Of a DNA stretch of 54,130 nt, positions 33,836 through 42,432 are shown piece after piece. Within the stretch, counting starts at the first letter, position 1. Every line of letters begins with the position of its first letter. The notes below the pieces were generated by a model. That model did no database searches. It had not been told where the DNA came from and saw only the letters and a list, made by a program, of their open reading frames with translations. The translations under genes were made by a program, and so were the position numbers. The stretch covers positions 1 to 54,130 of the forward strand of contig DHFW01000006.1 of the NCBI GenBank assembly GCA_002402465.1, written 5' to 3'. The DNA is from Bacteroidales bacterium UBA4814 (GTDB lineage Bacteria > Bacteroidota > Bacteroidia > Bacteroidales > UBA7960).

Positions 33836-33843
33836 CAAAGGTA
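33836..33843 (-). promoter_or_regulatory. -7 promoter element of the cold-shock gene
   Basis: The minus strand reads TACCTTTG. The predicted start near 33830 gives a leader of about 120 nt before the ATG at 33707. Confidence 0.5.
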
Positions 33844-33915
33844 ACATATTTTTTTTACCTCGCATGATTTAACTGAATTATTTTTCCATATGTTGCTAAC
33901 TACATTTTTTGGCAA

Positions 33916-34749
33916 CTATTGATTCAATGCAAAATGGTCGGGGTTGCCCGAAATGGCTGCGCCAATGGCGGTGCAGTATTCGGCATGAATGGGTACATGA
34001 AACTTCACGCCGTAAAGTTTTCCCAGCTCGGTAAATGTTTTCTGGGCCTGATGAATGTTTACCAATTTGCCGCTAAGCACAATATCGTTGTCTTTTTGCG
34101 CCCTTGCGGCAAAAATGGCCATCATGCCAATTACCTGAAATACCATGGTAAGAATACCCCTGGTAATGTCGTTCTTGGTAGCCTGGTCGGTCATTTTACC
34201 AAAGTTGGAGGCCGTAATGGAGCTGGGAAGGTTTCCTACCTCGGTGCGTGAAATATCGCCCACACTAAGGTCTACATGATCGGGTGAACCGGTGCGCGCT
34301 GTTTCAATAATGTTTTCGAAACTGGTAAGATTAACCATGGCTTTCGACAAGCCAAGAATGGTGCCACCTCCCACACCGGTACCTCCGAGGTGCTGAATGC
34401 AGCCCTGGTTTGCTTTCACAAAGGCGGTGCCCGTGCCCATACTTACAATAATGGCTTTATTCAATCCCGACAAAAACAGACCTCCATGACCCAATGCTTT
34501 GAACTCCTCGATTTTTTCAACCGAAAGCCCCAGCAGCTGGTCACCAATAAACGAGGCGCCCACCCCGGTCATTATCACCTTGTCAATATCGTTAAGGCTA
34601 AGCTTGTTAACCGAAAGAAACTTTCCCATTGCACCCGAAGCAGAAGCAATGGGATCGTTGGCCTCGACCGTAAGCGGGTCGATGATCTTGCCATTTTTGA
34701 AACCTACAATTTTGGTGGTGCTTCCACCGATGTCAATTCCTATAGTCAT
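33916..34749 (-). CDS. coaW: Type II pantothenate kinase
   Basis: This 277-residue kinase of the ASKHA fold phosphorylates pantothenate, the first step of coenzyme A synthesis. The N-terminal phosphate-binding loop GIDIGGSTTKIVGF is followed by VSMGTGTAFV and GGTGVGGGTILGLS, which are characteristic of type II (eukaryote/staphylococcal-like) PanK. The C-terminal part (FHVPIHAEYCTAIGAAI) also fits. Type II PanK is typically feedback-resistant. A TAAATTTG promoter element lies at 34766-34773, close to the ATG. It is not in an operon with other CoA genes. Confidence 0.9.
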   Translation of the reverse strand: MTIGIDIGGSTTKIVGFKNGKIIDPLTVEANDPIASASGAMGKFLSVNKLSLNDIDKVIMTGVGASFIGDQLLGLSVEKIEEFKALGHGGLFLSGLNKAIIVSMGTGTAFVKANQGCIQHLGGTGVGGGTILGLSKAMVNLTSFENIIETARTGSPDHVDLSVGDISRTEVGNLPSSITASNFGKMTDQATKNDITRGILTMVFQVIGMMAIFAARAQKDNDIVLSGKLVNIHQAQKTFTELGKLYGVKFHVPIHAEYCTAIGAAISGNPDHFALNQ

Positions 34750-34765
34750 TTTGTCTGGTTTTTTG

Positions 34766-34773
34766 CAAATTTA
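34766..34773 (-). promoter_or_regulatory. -7 promoter element of coaW
   Basis: The minus strand reads TAAATTTG, a TAnnTTTG match 16 nt before the ATG at 34749, implying a short leader. Confidence 0.4.
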
Positions 34774-34803
34774 AGACTTTTGCACCAGCTATGGCCTTTT
34801 TGC

Positions 34804-35991
34804 CTATATGCCTATTTCAACCTGGAACATTATATTGAAGAAATCGTTTGCGGAAAAGACTTCCCACTTGTCTTTCTGATAGGAAAAGTTGATTTGTGCC
34901 TTGTTGCGGTGTTTTTGAAGGTATCGGGTCAAACCAAGAGTGTAAATATCGCTTTGTGCTTCAAGATATCTGAGTTCTTCATGTGGGTTTACCCTGGTAT
35001 ATCGGCCCGCAACCTCCCAATTTGAGGGAAACACATAGCTTAATTGGGTGTTGATCCCGTTTCCGGTTAGTACATATGGAGATGGAAGCGGACTCAGTAG
35101 CCCCGGGTTTCGGCTTACATCGCGGTTTGCATATTCTGCCTGCACGGCCCATCCCTGGTATTTTGCAATCATGTCCAAAAAGAAAGTTGAAATGTCGGTT
35201 GCTTCTTCCATGAGCTGTCCGCGTTGCCCAGCCGACTTTATTGCTTTATTGTTAAACGAATACGAAGCACCAAGGGATAGTTTCGGAGTGACTTCGCGCT
35301 CCAGGTCACCTTCTGAAAAGTCGCCATCCCTGGTAAAATCGCCCAAGGGAAGCAGCTCTATGCGCATGGTGTAGGCAAGGCCGTTATCGGTGCGCTGAAT
35401 ATTGCGCCCCTCACCACTGCTGATGGCGCCTTTCAGGTTGTAAAAAAAGTTACCCACGTTATTGTTGTAGTAGGCAAAAAGGCCAAAGTCGCGGTCAATA
35501 TTAAATACGGCGTTTACCAACGATCGGTCGGCAAACTGTTGTTGCCCGCTCGAAGTAACCCGCTGGCGGTTGCCGGGCAATTTGCCCTGTCCTATGCCCA
35601 TGTAAAATTTTTTATTGAAATTATAAAACACCATGGCATCGCGCACCACCCCCGGAAAGCCCGTATTGTCCCAATCCTGATCGCCTCTCGAAAAGCTAAG
35701 CTGCATATAATAAGTGAGTTTCGAGCTTCCCAGGAAACCATCGAAGCGCAAGCGCAGGCGCCTCACATTGGCTTCGAACTGATCAGGGCTCAGGTCGGAA
35801 CCCGAAACGGTAGTCATGCCAATACGGTTTTGAATCCTGAACCTGAGGTTAAGGCCAAAAGTAGAGTCGGGGGCAAAAAAACCCAACCCTTTGTCAAAAC
35901 TGATTACGGCCCGTTCGTCTACCTCGGTTTGGGCTGTGGCCAGCAGGGCAAGAAAAAGCAGCGCAAAACCAAGAAAATATTTTTTAGTCAT
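34804..35991 (-). CDS. Phosphate-selective porin O/P-family outer-membrane protein
   Basis: This 395-residue protein has a signal peptide (KKYFLGFALLFLALLATAQ) and then an OprO/OprP-type barrel: alternating amphipathic strands such as LRLRFDGFLGSSKLTYYMQLSFSR, and GIGQGKLPGNRQR in the family core. The protein ends in strands typical of outer-membrane barrels. It probably lets phosphate or other anions through the outer membrane. It follows the LutA-like gene in the same direction with a 20-bp gap (36012 to 35991), so the two may share a transcript. No pho-like operator was recognised. Confidence 0.85.
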   Translation of the reverse strand: MTKKYFLGFALLFLALLATAQTEVDERAVISFDKGLGFFAPDSTFGLNLRFRIQNRIGMTTVSGSDLSPDQFEANVRRLRLRFDGFLGSSKLTYYMQLSFSRGDQDWDNTGFPGVVRDAMVFYNFNKKFYMGIGQGKLPGNRQRVTSSGQQQFADRSLVNAVFNIDRDFGLFAYYNNNVGNFFYNLKGAISSGEGRNIQRTDNGLAYTMRIELLPLGDFTRDGDFSEGDLEREVTPKLSLGASYSFNNKAIKSAGQRGQLMEEATDISTFFLDMIAKYQGWAVQAEYANRDVSRNPGLLSPLPSPYVLTGNGINTQLSYVFPSNWEVAGRYTRVNPHEELRYLEAQSDIYTLGLTRYLQKHRNKAQINFSYQKDKWEVFSANDFFNIMFQVEIGI

Positions 35992-36011
35992 AGTAAAAAA
36001 AGAAGGAAGGT

Positions 36012-36740
36012 TTATTTCCCGGAAATACTTTTGGCAAGCAGGTCGGCAATGTGCAGGGTTTCAATGGGGAGTTTGTTCTTTTTAATGTAGCCATCGAGTT
36101 GCATCAGGCATGAAGCTTCGGTCGAAACAATGTATTGTGCCCCGGTGTCGAGGGCGTTTTTAACCTTTTGTTCGGCCATGGCCGTGCTAATGGCTTCGTG
36201 TTTTACAGCAAAGGTGCCCCCAAATCCGCAACACACCTCGCGGTCTTTCATTTCAATCAGTTCCAACCCCTCAATTTGGGCCATCAGTCGGCGCGGTTCG
36301 TCTTTCAGCCCGTATTCGCGCAAAGCGGCACATGAATCGTGAAAAGTAATCCGGGCCTCGAAGCGCCCCCCCAGGTTTTCCATTTTTGCCACATTCACAA
36401 GGAAATCGGTGAATTCGTAAATTTTCCTGCCAAGGTATTTGTTTTCGTTGTGCAGGGCCGAATTATCGAACATTTGCGGATAGTAATTCTTTACCATGCC
36501 AATACACGAAGCCGAGGGGCCCACCACATATTTATATTGCGTAAAATCCTGGATAAACTTTTCGGCAACATGCTTGGCCTCGTCATGAAATCCTGTATTG
36601 AAAGCTACCTGTCCACAGCATGTCTGTTCGGGGTTGTAAAGGGCTTTTACCCCGGCATGCTTAAGCACGGCAACCATGCTCATGCCCGTTTCCGGGAATA
36701 GCTGATCGATAAAACAGGGAATGAATATTCCAACTTCCAT
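36012..36740 (-). CDS. LutA/YkgE-like (Fe-S) oxidoreductase subunit with two CCG domains
   Basis: This 242-residue protein has two cysteine-rich CCG domains: TCCGQVAFNTGFHDEAK in the first half and CCGFGGTFAVKHEAIS in the second, with further conserved cysteines (IPCFIDQLFP, SCIGM, SCAALREY). LutA acts with LutB and LutC in L-lactate oxidation, and related proteins serve glycolate oxidase and heterodisulfide reductase. LutB and LutC are not in the window, so this copy is an orphan here. The ATG at 36740 is chosen because the in-frame start at 36761 overlaps a TAATTTTG promoter element at 36759-36766. Confidence 0.85.
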   Translation of the reverse strand: MEVGIFIPCFIDQLFPETGMSMVAVLKHAGVKALYNPEQTCCGQVAFNTGFHDEAKHVAEKFIQDFTQYKYVVGPSASCIGMVKNYYPQMFDNSALHNENKYLGRKIYEFTDFLVNVAKMENLGGRFEARITFHDSCAALREYGLKDEPRRLMAQIEGLELIEMKDREVCCGFGGTFAVKHEAISTAMAEQKVKNALDTGAQYIVSTEASCLMQLDGYIKKNKLPIETLHIADLLAKSISGK

Positions 36741-36758
36741 GGTACTGGCTTTAGGGCA

Positions 36759-36766
36759 CAAAATTA
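36759..36766 (-). promoter_or_regulatory. -7 promoter element of the lutA-like gene
   Basis: The minus strand reads TAATTTTG, 18 nt before the ATG at 36740. It overlaps the alternative start at 36761, which it makes unlikely. Confidence 0.4.
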
Positions 36767-36803
36767 ATCAAAGGCTGCAACTTGTTTCGCTTTCGCTGAA
36801 AAA

Positions 36804-37586
36804 CTATTTGCTGCGCTGGCGGTGGACTTCAGATAGCATAATGCCTGCTGCAACCGAAACGTTGAGCGAGGCGATGTTTCCCTTCATGGGAATAGAAACA
36901 GCCTCATCAGCCATTTTTAGCACCGAAAAGGAAATACCCCTGTCTTCTGATCCCATGATGATGGCAAGCGGACCTCCGAAGTCGACCTCAAACAGCGACT
37001 GTTTTGTTTTTTCTGTGGCGGCAACCACTTTAATTCCGCTTTCCTTCAAAAAGGCAATGGTTTCCAAAATGTTGCCTTCACGGCAAACAGGCAGGCGCGA
37101 AAGGGCTCCTGCTGAAGTTTTTATGGCATCCGCGTTCACTGGGGCACTGCCTTTGTCGGGGATAACTATGGCATGGGCACCAAAACATTCGGCAGAACGG
37201 GCAATAGCGCCCAGATTGCGCACATCGGTTACCCGGTAGAGCAAAACAAGCAAAGGCAGTTCGCCTTGCTCATAGATCATTGGAAGTAACTCCTGTAGCG
37301 GCTGATAGCTGATAATTGAAATGTAAGCAATGACACCTTGATGGTTTTTGCGTGTAACCCGGTTGAGTTTTTCAATGGGTACCATTTGATAAGGAATCTT
37401 TTCGCTGCGAATAATATTAAACAGCTGCTGGTAGTTTTCCCCGCCCAGGCCCTGCTGCAGCAGTACTTTTTCGGGCCTTTCGCCTTTTTCAAGGGCTTCG
37501 AGCAGAGGACGTATGCCAAAAATGTAATTTTCCAAAATATCGGGGTTTAAGCGTGGTTTTCCTGCAAAAGGAATAATGAACTGCAA
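36804..37586 (-). CDS. rlmB: TrmH/SpoU-family 23S rRNA 2'-O-methyltransferase (RlmB-like)
   Basis: This 260-residue SPOUT methyltransferase has an N-terminal substrate-binding domain (YIFGIRPLLEAL... and NRVTRKNHQGVIAYIS) and a knotted catalytic domain with the three SpoU motifs: VTDVRNLGAIARSAECFGAHA, IIMGSEDRGIS and IPMKGNIASLNVSVAAGIMLSE. RlmB methylates G2251 of 23S rRNA in E. coli. No ATG is available; the frame starts with TTG at 37586, and a TTG at 37535 (before ENYIFGI) is equally plausible and closer to relatives. It lies 15 bp after the Omp85-like gene on the same strand. Confidence 0.9.
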   Translation of the reverse strand: MQFIIPFAGKPRLNPDILENYIFGIRPLLEALEKGERPEKVLLQQGLGGENYQQLFNIIRSEKIPYQMVPIEKLNRVTRKNHQGVIAYISIISYQPLQELLPMIYEQGELPLLVLLYRVTDVRNLGAIARSAECFGAHAIVIPDKGSAPVNADAIKTSAGALSRLPVCREGNILETIAFLKESGIKVVAATEKTKQSLFEVDFGGPLAIIMGSEDRGISFSVLKMADEAVSIPMKGNIASLNVSVAAGIMLSEVHRQRSK

Positions 37587-37601
37587 ATTTCGTAAAAATT
37601 A

Positions 37602-39329
37602 TCAGAAAAGACTTACAAAGCCAATGTGTACTTTCGCATTGCGAAATGCCAGGGGTGTTTCGGGTCCTTTGCCCATGGCATAATAAACCGAAAGGATACC
37701 CGGGGCTGTTTCGAGGGTCAGGCCCACCGCAGCTCCCCACGGCCAGCCACTAATTTGCTGGTTGTTGAGCTCACGCTGAAACCAGGCTGCATTGAACAAC
37801 AGACTGAAAAAAGAATTCTCGCCGGTAAAATAGCGCCACTCTCCGGTCATGATCCCATAAAATGCTGCCAGGATCGACTCCTCATCAAAGGCCTTCAGGC
37901 TTCGGAACCCTCCAATACGGTAAAGTTCGTTCTCGAAAAGCTGCTGGCCGGTCATGCCCTGCGAACGAAGCTGAAGCACCAGGCAGCTTCGGGGGCTCAA
38001 TACCCAACGATTTTCGGCCTCTAGTTCGAGCGCAAATTGTGTTTGCTTAACGGGAAGGCCCTCGTAAATGACTGCCGGAAGGTTGCTGTTTTCTCTGATG
38101 GTTTTGTTTCCTGCGGCGAGCGAAACTTTTATTCCCCAGCCTTTACGCAGGTTGGCAAAATAACCAGGGCTGTAGCTGGCTGCTTCAATTCCGTAAAGAG
38201 AGGTGCGTGAGTCTATTTGCGGGGGCGGGGTTGTAATGCCGGCAAAGCGGCTGGTGCTTAGCAGCTGGGTGCTCCTAAGGTCGGCGAAAACTGATAGCTG
38301 CCAGCTTTGCTGGCCTTGCCAGGTAAAAGCGGGCCGCTGCCTCAGGCTCAGGAAAGAGGTATCTTGCTTGTGCAGCGAAAAAAGCATGGAAGTAGTAAGC
38401 GGGGTGGATAAAAGGTAGGGATAGGCCCCTTCGAGCTCCAAACGCTGGGTGCCCTGACCCAGACCCTGCCAGTTCATAGAAAAACGCTCACCGCGCTCGA
38501 AAAGATTAATCAGCAGTAGGTTGAGCTGACCTGTCAACTGCAGGCGGTTGTCGTCGAGGGTATTGCTCGAAACCCCGGCAATGCCATCAAAACGGTTGGC
38601 GGGTTGCCTCCTTACTGGTATGGTGAGCTTTGCTTTTCCGGGAGTAAATTGGAGGGCAGGATCGCCGTTCAACCTTAAAAAAGCAAGATCAGATAAACGT
38701 GCAGCAGCCTCCCTTGCTTTTTCTTCGCTGTAGGCGTTGCCAGCCCTGATGCCCGTGTGCCCGGCAATAAATCCCTGCGAAAGGTTCACGTTTCCCGATA
38801 ATTCAAGGGTATCGAAAACAATAAAAAACGAAGGATCAACTCTTAGGGCTGCATTCAGTGAATTTTCTAGTAACTCCAGGCTGTCCTTCATTAAGCTGGC
38901 AAAAGGATAGCCCCGGTTCTCGTACCAACCAATGATCTTTTGGCTGACTTCCCGGTAACGGTTAAATGGTAAGGCATCTCCTGAAAAATACTGCTCAATT
39001 CTGAGAGTGCGTAATGCTTCGGGGCTGATGTTGGCATTGCGCAACTGCCACTGAAACATTGGGCCATTTTCGATCACTGCTGTGAAACCTGCGCTGTCTG
39101 CAAGGATATTCTGCAAATTCGCCCTCAGGAATCCCGCCTCAAAGACTTTGAACATTAGCGTATCAATTCCTTTTTGAAGAGTAAGGCTGTCGGGATAAAA
39201 CCGTGGCTTGGTGATTTCCGGGGGAAGGGTTTGGGAAATATCTGCACTTTTAATGCTGAGCCTTATAAGGTCTTGTCCCTGAGTGGCCAGGGCTGACATA
39301 AAAAGTATGATCAGCACAGCATATCGCAT
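37602..39329 (-). CDS. Omp85/TamA-like outer-membrane protein
   Basis: This 575-residue protein has a signal peptide (AVLIILFMSALATQGQ), one or more POTRA-like segments (about 20-240) and a C-terminal beta-barrel ending in phenylalanine (HIGFVSLF), as is typical for outer-membrane insertion. The barrel includes YRIGGFRSLKAFDEESILA, which matches the FRG-type core (usually R-G-[FY]) of the Omp85 superfamily. The size is closer to TamA or surface-antigen proteins than to BamA. The partner and substrate are unknown. It lies 6 bp after ung and 15 bp before rlmB on one strand, which suggests co-transcription from mpl to rlmB. Confidence 0.8.
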   Translation of the reverse strand: MRYAVLIILFMSALATQGQDLIRLSIKSADISQTLPPEITKPRFYPDSLTLQKGIDTLMFKVFEAGFLRANLQNILADSAGFTAVIENGPMFQWQLRNANISPEALRTLRIEQYFSGDALPFNRYREVSQKIIGWYENRGYPFASLMKDSLELLENSLNAALRVDPSFFIVFDTLELSGNVNLSQGFIAGHTGIRAGNAYSEEKAREAAARLSDLAFLRLNGDPALQFTPGKAKLTIPVRRQPANRFDGIAGVSSNTLDDNRLQLTGQLNLLLINLFERGERFSMNWQGLGQGTQRLELEGAYPYLLSTPLTTSMLFSLHKQDTSFLSLRQRPAFTWQGQQSWQLSVFADLRSTQLLSTSRFAGITTPPPQIDSRTSLYGIEAASYSPGYFANLRKGWGIKVSLAAGNKTIRENSNLPAVIYEGLPVKQTQFALELEAENRWVLSPRSCLVLQLRSQGMTGQQLFENELYRIGGFRSLKAFDEESILAAFYGIMTGEWRYFTGENSFFSLLFNAAWFQRELNNQQISGWPWGAAVGLTLETAPGILSVYYAMGKGPETPLAFRNAKVHIGFVSLF

Positions 39330-39335
39330 ATCTGC

Positions 39336-40025
39336 TCAATTATCGATGCGCCAGTCGATGGGCGTCAGCCCCTGTGCTGCAAGCAGCTCGTTGGTTCTGG
39401 AAAAGTGGCGGCAGCCAAAGAAACCACGTGAGGCCGACAAGGGAGAAGGGTGGGGGGCTTTCATCACATGATGGCGAGTAGTGTCGATCAAGGTCTGCAT
39501 GGCACCGGCATAATTACCCCAGAGCAGAAAAACCAATCCTGATCTTTTTTCCGACAAGGCTTTTATGGCTGCATCAGTAAATCTTTCCCAGCCTTTGTTC
39601 TGGTGGGAGCCTGCCTGGTTCGCCCTAACGGTGAGGGTTGCGTTTAGCAGCAACACGCCTTGGTCAGCCCACTTTTCGAGGTTGCCATGGGCAGGTGGCA
39701 ATAAACCCAGATCGCTCTCAATTTCCTTGAAAATATTAATGAGTGAAGGGGGTTTGACAACGCCCCTGTTTACCGAAAAGCACAGCCCGTGAGCCTGCCC
39801 GGGGCCATGGTAAGGATCCTGCCCCAGTATAACCACCTTAACTTTGTTGAATGGCGTATGGTTGAAGGCCGAAAAAATAAGTGGCCCGGGTGGGTACACT
39901 GTAAACTTTTTTTTCTCCTCTACCAGAAATGCTTTCAATTGCTGAAAGTATGGCGCACTGAATTCGTCGGCCAATATCTCTTTCCAGCTTTCTTCAATCA
40001 CGGGATTAACGGGCTTTTCGCTCAT
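39336..40025 (-). CDS. ung: Uracil-DNA glycosylase
   Basis: This 229-residue UDG of family 1 removes uracil from DNA. The active-site motif GQDPYHGPGQAHGLCFSV is complete, with the catalytic Asp. The second motif (HPSPLSASRGFFGCRHF) has the conserved His and the leucine-loop residues. The ATG at 40025 (MSEKPV) is preferred over an in-frame start 16 codons upstream that runs into mpl. It lies 4 bp after the mpl stop and is in the same transcript as the Omp85-like gene. Confidence 0.95.
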   Translation of the reverse strand: MSEKPVNPVIEESWKEILADEFSAPYFQQLKAFLVEEKKKFTVYPPGPLIFSAFNHTPFNKVKVVILGQDPYHGPGQAHGLCFSVNRGVVKPPSLINIFKEIESDLGLLPPAHGNLEKWADQGVLLLNATLTVRANQAGSHQNKGWERFTDAAIKALSEKRSGLVFLLWGNYAGAMQTLIDTTRHHVMKAPHPSPLSASRGFFGCRHFSRTNELLAAQGLTPIDWRIDN

Positions 40026-40029
40026 AATT

Positions 40030-41412
40030 TCAGGATTGGATTTCGTTCTGCTGGGTTTTAATGAAGCTGGCAAACTCCTTGAGATTAAGGCCTCCGAAAT
40101 TTCCTGAACTCATAAAAAGAAAGCAGGCTTGTTTGCGGGCAAGAATTTCCAGCCTCATGAGAAGCTTTGAAGTGTCGGTAAACACCTCCAAACCTTTTTT
40201 GTTAAAAGCCTTGCGCACGGTTTCAGGATCGAGTTCGGGCAACTTTTTCATTTCAAGGGCATGGGGACTAAAAAATACTATGGCAACATCGGCTGCGTCC
40301 ATGGCTCCTTCATACTGATGAAGGAATTCCTGATTCAGACTGCTGAAGGTATGCAACTCCATGCAGGCTACCAGCGTTTTGTCAGGATATTGCTCCTTAG
40401 CGGCTGCAGTTGTGGCTTTTAGTTTGGAAGGGGCATGGGCAAAGTCGCGAAAAACAACTGTGCCGTTTTGCTCAAAAACTTTTTCTAGTCTGTTGCTGGC
40501 TCCTTTAAAAGTGGCCATGGCCTCAAAAAACATTTCGTTGTTTACACCTAGTTGCTGGCACACCAGGCGTGCCCCATTAATGTTCATGAGGTTATGACGG
40601 CCAAATACCTGCAAGGGATATTGATCCTGCCCCGAAAGGTAAAAGGTTTCCCCATCGCGTATCTCATATTCGGGCAATCCGTAAGGATACAGATTCAGCC
40701 CCGGGTTGGTCTCTTCGCTGCACAGCTTTTCGAGCTCCTGGTCTTCGCGGCAGTAAATCAGTTTACCGTTGTCTTCTATGAGTCTGATAAACTGCCTGAA
40801 TTGTTCCAGATAGTTTTCGAAAGTAGGAAACACATTAATGTGGTCCCAGGCAATGCCGCTGAGCAGCGCGATGTGTGGCTTGTAAAGGTGAAACTTGGGC
40901 CTTCGGTCGATGGGCGAACTCAGGTATTCATCGCCTTCCATGATAATGAAGGGGGCTTTTTCGGTGAGCCTCACCATCACCTCAAAGCCTTCGATCTGCG
41001 CACCTACCATGTAGTCTGTGTCAATATTATGATAATACAGCACGTGCAAAATCATGGAGGTAATGGTGGTCTTGCCATGGCTTCCACCAATTACCACGCG
41101 GGTCTTTTCTTTCGACTGTTCATAAAGAAACTCTGGATAAGAAAATATGGGCAGCCCCAGCTCTTTTGCCTTTTTCAGTTCAGGGTTGTCGGCCCGCGCA
41201 TGCATGCCCAGGATAACGGCATCGAGGCCCGCATGCAACTTTTCGGGAAACCAGCCAAAAGCCTTTGGGAGCAATCCGTAATTTTGCAGGCGCCGGCGCG
41301 AAGGGTCGAAAATCTCGTCGTCGGAGCCGGTAACCCGGTAACCTTTCTTGTGCAGGGCAATGGCCAGGTTGTGCATGGCGCTGCCTCCAATGGCAATAAA
41401 ATGCACGTTCAT
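40030..41412 (-). CDS. mpl: UDP-N-acetylmuramate:L-alanyl-gamma-D-glutamyl-meso-diaminopimelate ligase
   Basis: This 460-residue Mur-ligase-like enzyme attaches recycled tripeptide to UDP-MurNAc, salvaging peptidoglycan. The N-terminal Rossmann region (FIAIGGSAMHNLAIALHKKG) is followed by the ATP loop GGSHGKTTITSM, the carbamate/Mg region MEGDEYLSSPIDRRPKF and the C-terminal ligase region (RDFAHAPSKLKATTAAAKEQYP). The length and the ESPxDRRPKF-like signature separate Mpl from MurC. It is first in a minus-strand run with ung, the Omp85-like gene and rlmB. Confidence 0.93.
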   Translation of the reverse strand: MNVHFIAIGGSAMHNLAIALHKKGYRVTGSDDEIFDPSRRRLQNYGLLPKAFGWFPEKLHAGLDAVILGMHARADNPELKKAKELGLPIFSYPEFLYEQSKEKTRVVIGGSHGKTTITSMILHVLYYHNIDTDYMVGAQIEGFEVMVRLTEKAPFIIMEGDEYLSSPIDRRPKFHLYKPHIALLSGIAWDHINVFPTFENYLEQFRQFIRLIEDNGKLIYCREDQELEKLCSEETNPGLNLYPYGLPEYEIRDGETFYLSGQDQYPLQVFGRHNLMNINGARLVCQQLGVNNEMFFEAMATFKGASNRLEKVFEQNGTVVFRDFAHAPSKLKATTAAAKEQYPDKTLVACMELHTFSSLNQEFLHQYEGAMDAADVAIVFFSPHALEMKKLPELDPETVRKAFNKKGLEVFTDTSKLLMRLEILARKQACFLFMSSGNFGGLNLKEFASFIKTQQNEIQS

Positions 41413-41513
41413 GGGGCGATTTATTTTGTGAGGGGTTAAAGTTAGCTTTTTTTGATATAACCTGCGCCTGCCTGGCTTTTTGAAAGCAGCCCCGAAAAAT
41501 TGGCAGGGATTTT

Positions 41514-41521
41514 TATCTTTG
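41514..41521 (+). promoter_or_regulatory. -7 promoter element of the metallo-hydrolase gene
   Basis: TATCTTTG matches TAnnTTTG, 63 bp before the ATG at 41585. No TTTG box at the standard spacing was found. Confidence 0.45.
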
Positions 41522-41584
41522 CAAAATACAACACTTTTGCTGTTTTTGGGTTATATAGCTTAGTGTGATAACTAATTCAGTGAC

Positions 41585-42424
41585 ATGAAACTTTTTCCAA
41601 TCATAGCAGAGCATTTTAAAATGGACGGGGGAGCCTGCTTTGGGGTGGTGCCTAAAACCATTTGGCAAAAATTCATCCCAGCCGACGAAAATAACATGGT
41701 GAAGCTTTCTTCGCGCTGCCTGCTGGCCGACACCGGAAACCGGCTGATTCTGGTCGATACCGGCATGGGCAACAAGCAGAGCGAGAAATACTTCAGTTTT
41801 TTTCATCGCTTTGGCGAAGACAATCTGGAGTCGTCGTTTCGCAAGGCTGGCTATTCTTTGGAGCAGGTTACCGATGTGATTCTCACCCACCTGCATTTCG
41901 ACCATGTGGGCGGGGCGGTGAAAAAAGGGGAGCAGGAAGGAAGCTATCAGGCTGTTTTCCCTAACGCCAATTACTATGTTAGTAAAGCGCAGTGGGACTG
42001 GGCCATGAACGCCAACCCCCGCGAAAGAGCATCTTATTTTCCTGAAAATTATTTACCCCTTTTTGAAAACGGACAGCTGGAGTTCATTCATGAGGAAGGC
42101 CCCTTCTGTGAAGGGATATTCCTGGAAATAAAAGACGGCCACACCCGCGGACTGATCGTTCCCATTTTCGATTACAATGGCCGCAAGGTAGTATTTACAG
42201 GTGACTTTATTGCACAGGTACATAACCTTCCTTTGCCTTATGTGCCTGGCTTCGATGTGGAGCCCCTGGTGTCGATGAAGGAGAAGGAAGAGTTCCTCGA
42301 AAGAGCGGTTGATAATGATTACGTGCTGTGCTTTCAGCACGACCATTACAATGAGTGCTGCAGCCTGGTTCGTACCGAAAAGGGCATACGACAGAAAGAA
42401 ATTTTTACGCTTGCTGATTTATAA
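41585..42424 (+). CDS. Metallo-beta-lactamase-fold hydrolase
   Basis: This 279-residue MBL-fold enzyme has the metal motif THLHFDHVGG (His102, His104, Asp106, His107). Later ligands fit GDFIAQVHNL and the C-terminal QHDHYNECC. It lacks the typical lactonase or rhodanese-fused signatures, so the substrate is open. Candidates are AHL-lactonase-like, phosphodiesterase or sulfur dioxygenase-like chemistry. The cysH gene begins 8 bp downstream, indicating an operon, so a sulfur link is possible but unproven. Confidence 0.82.
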   Translation: MKLFPIIAEHFKMDGGACFGVVPKTIWQKFIPADENNMVKLSSRCLLADTGNRLILVDTGMGNKQSEKYFSFFHRFGEDNLESSFRKAGYSLEQVTDVILTHLHFDHVGGAVKKGEQEGSYQAVFPNANYYVSKAQWDWAMNANPRERASYFPENYLPLFENGQLEFIHEEGPFCEGIFLEIKDGHTRGLIVPIFDYNGRKVVFTGDFIAQVHNLPLPYVPGFDVEPLVSMKEKEEFLERAVDNDYVLCFQHDHYNECCSLVRTEKGIRQKEIFTLADL

Positions 42425-42432
42425 CCATTCTG

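Noticed and set aside
40552..41439. 295-codon plus-strand frame opposite mpl
   Set aside because: It is a shadow of mpl with no recognisable domain or plausible start context.
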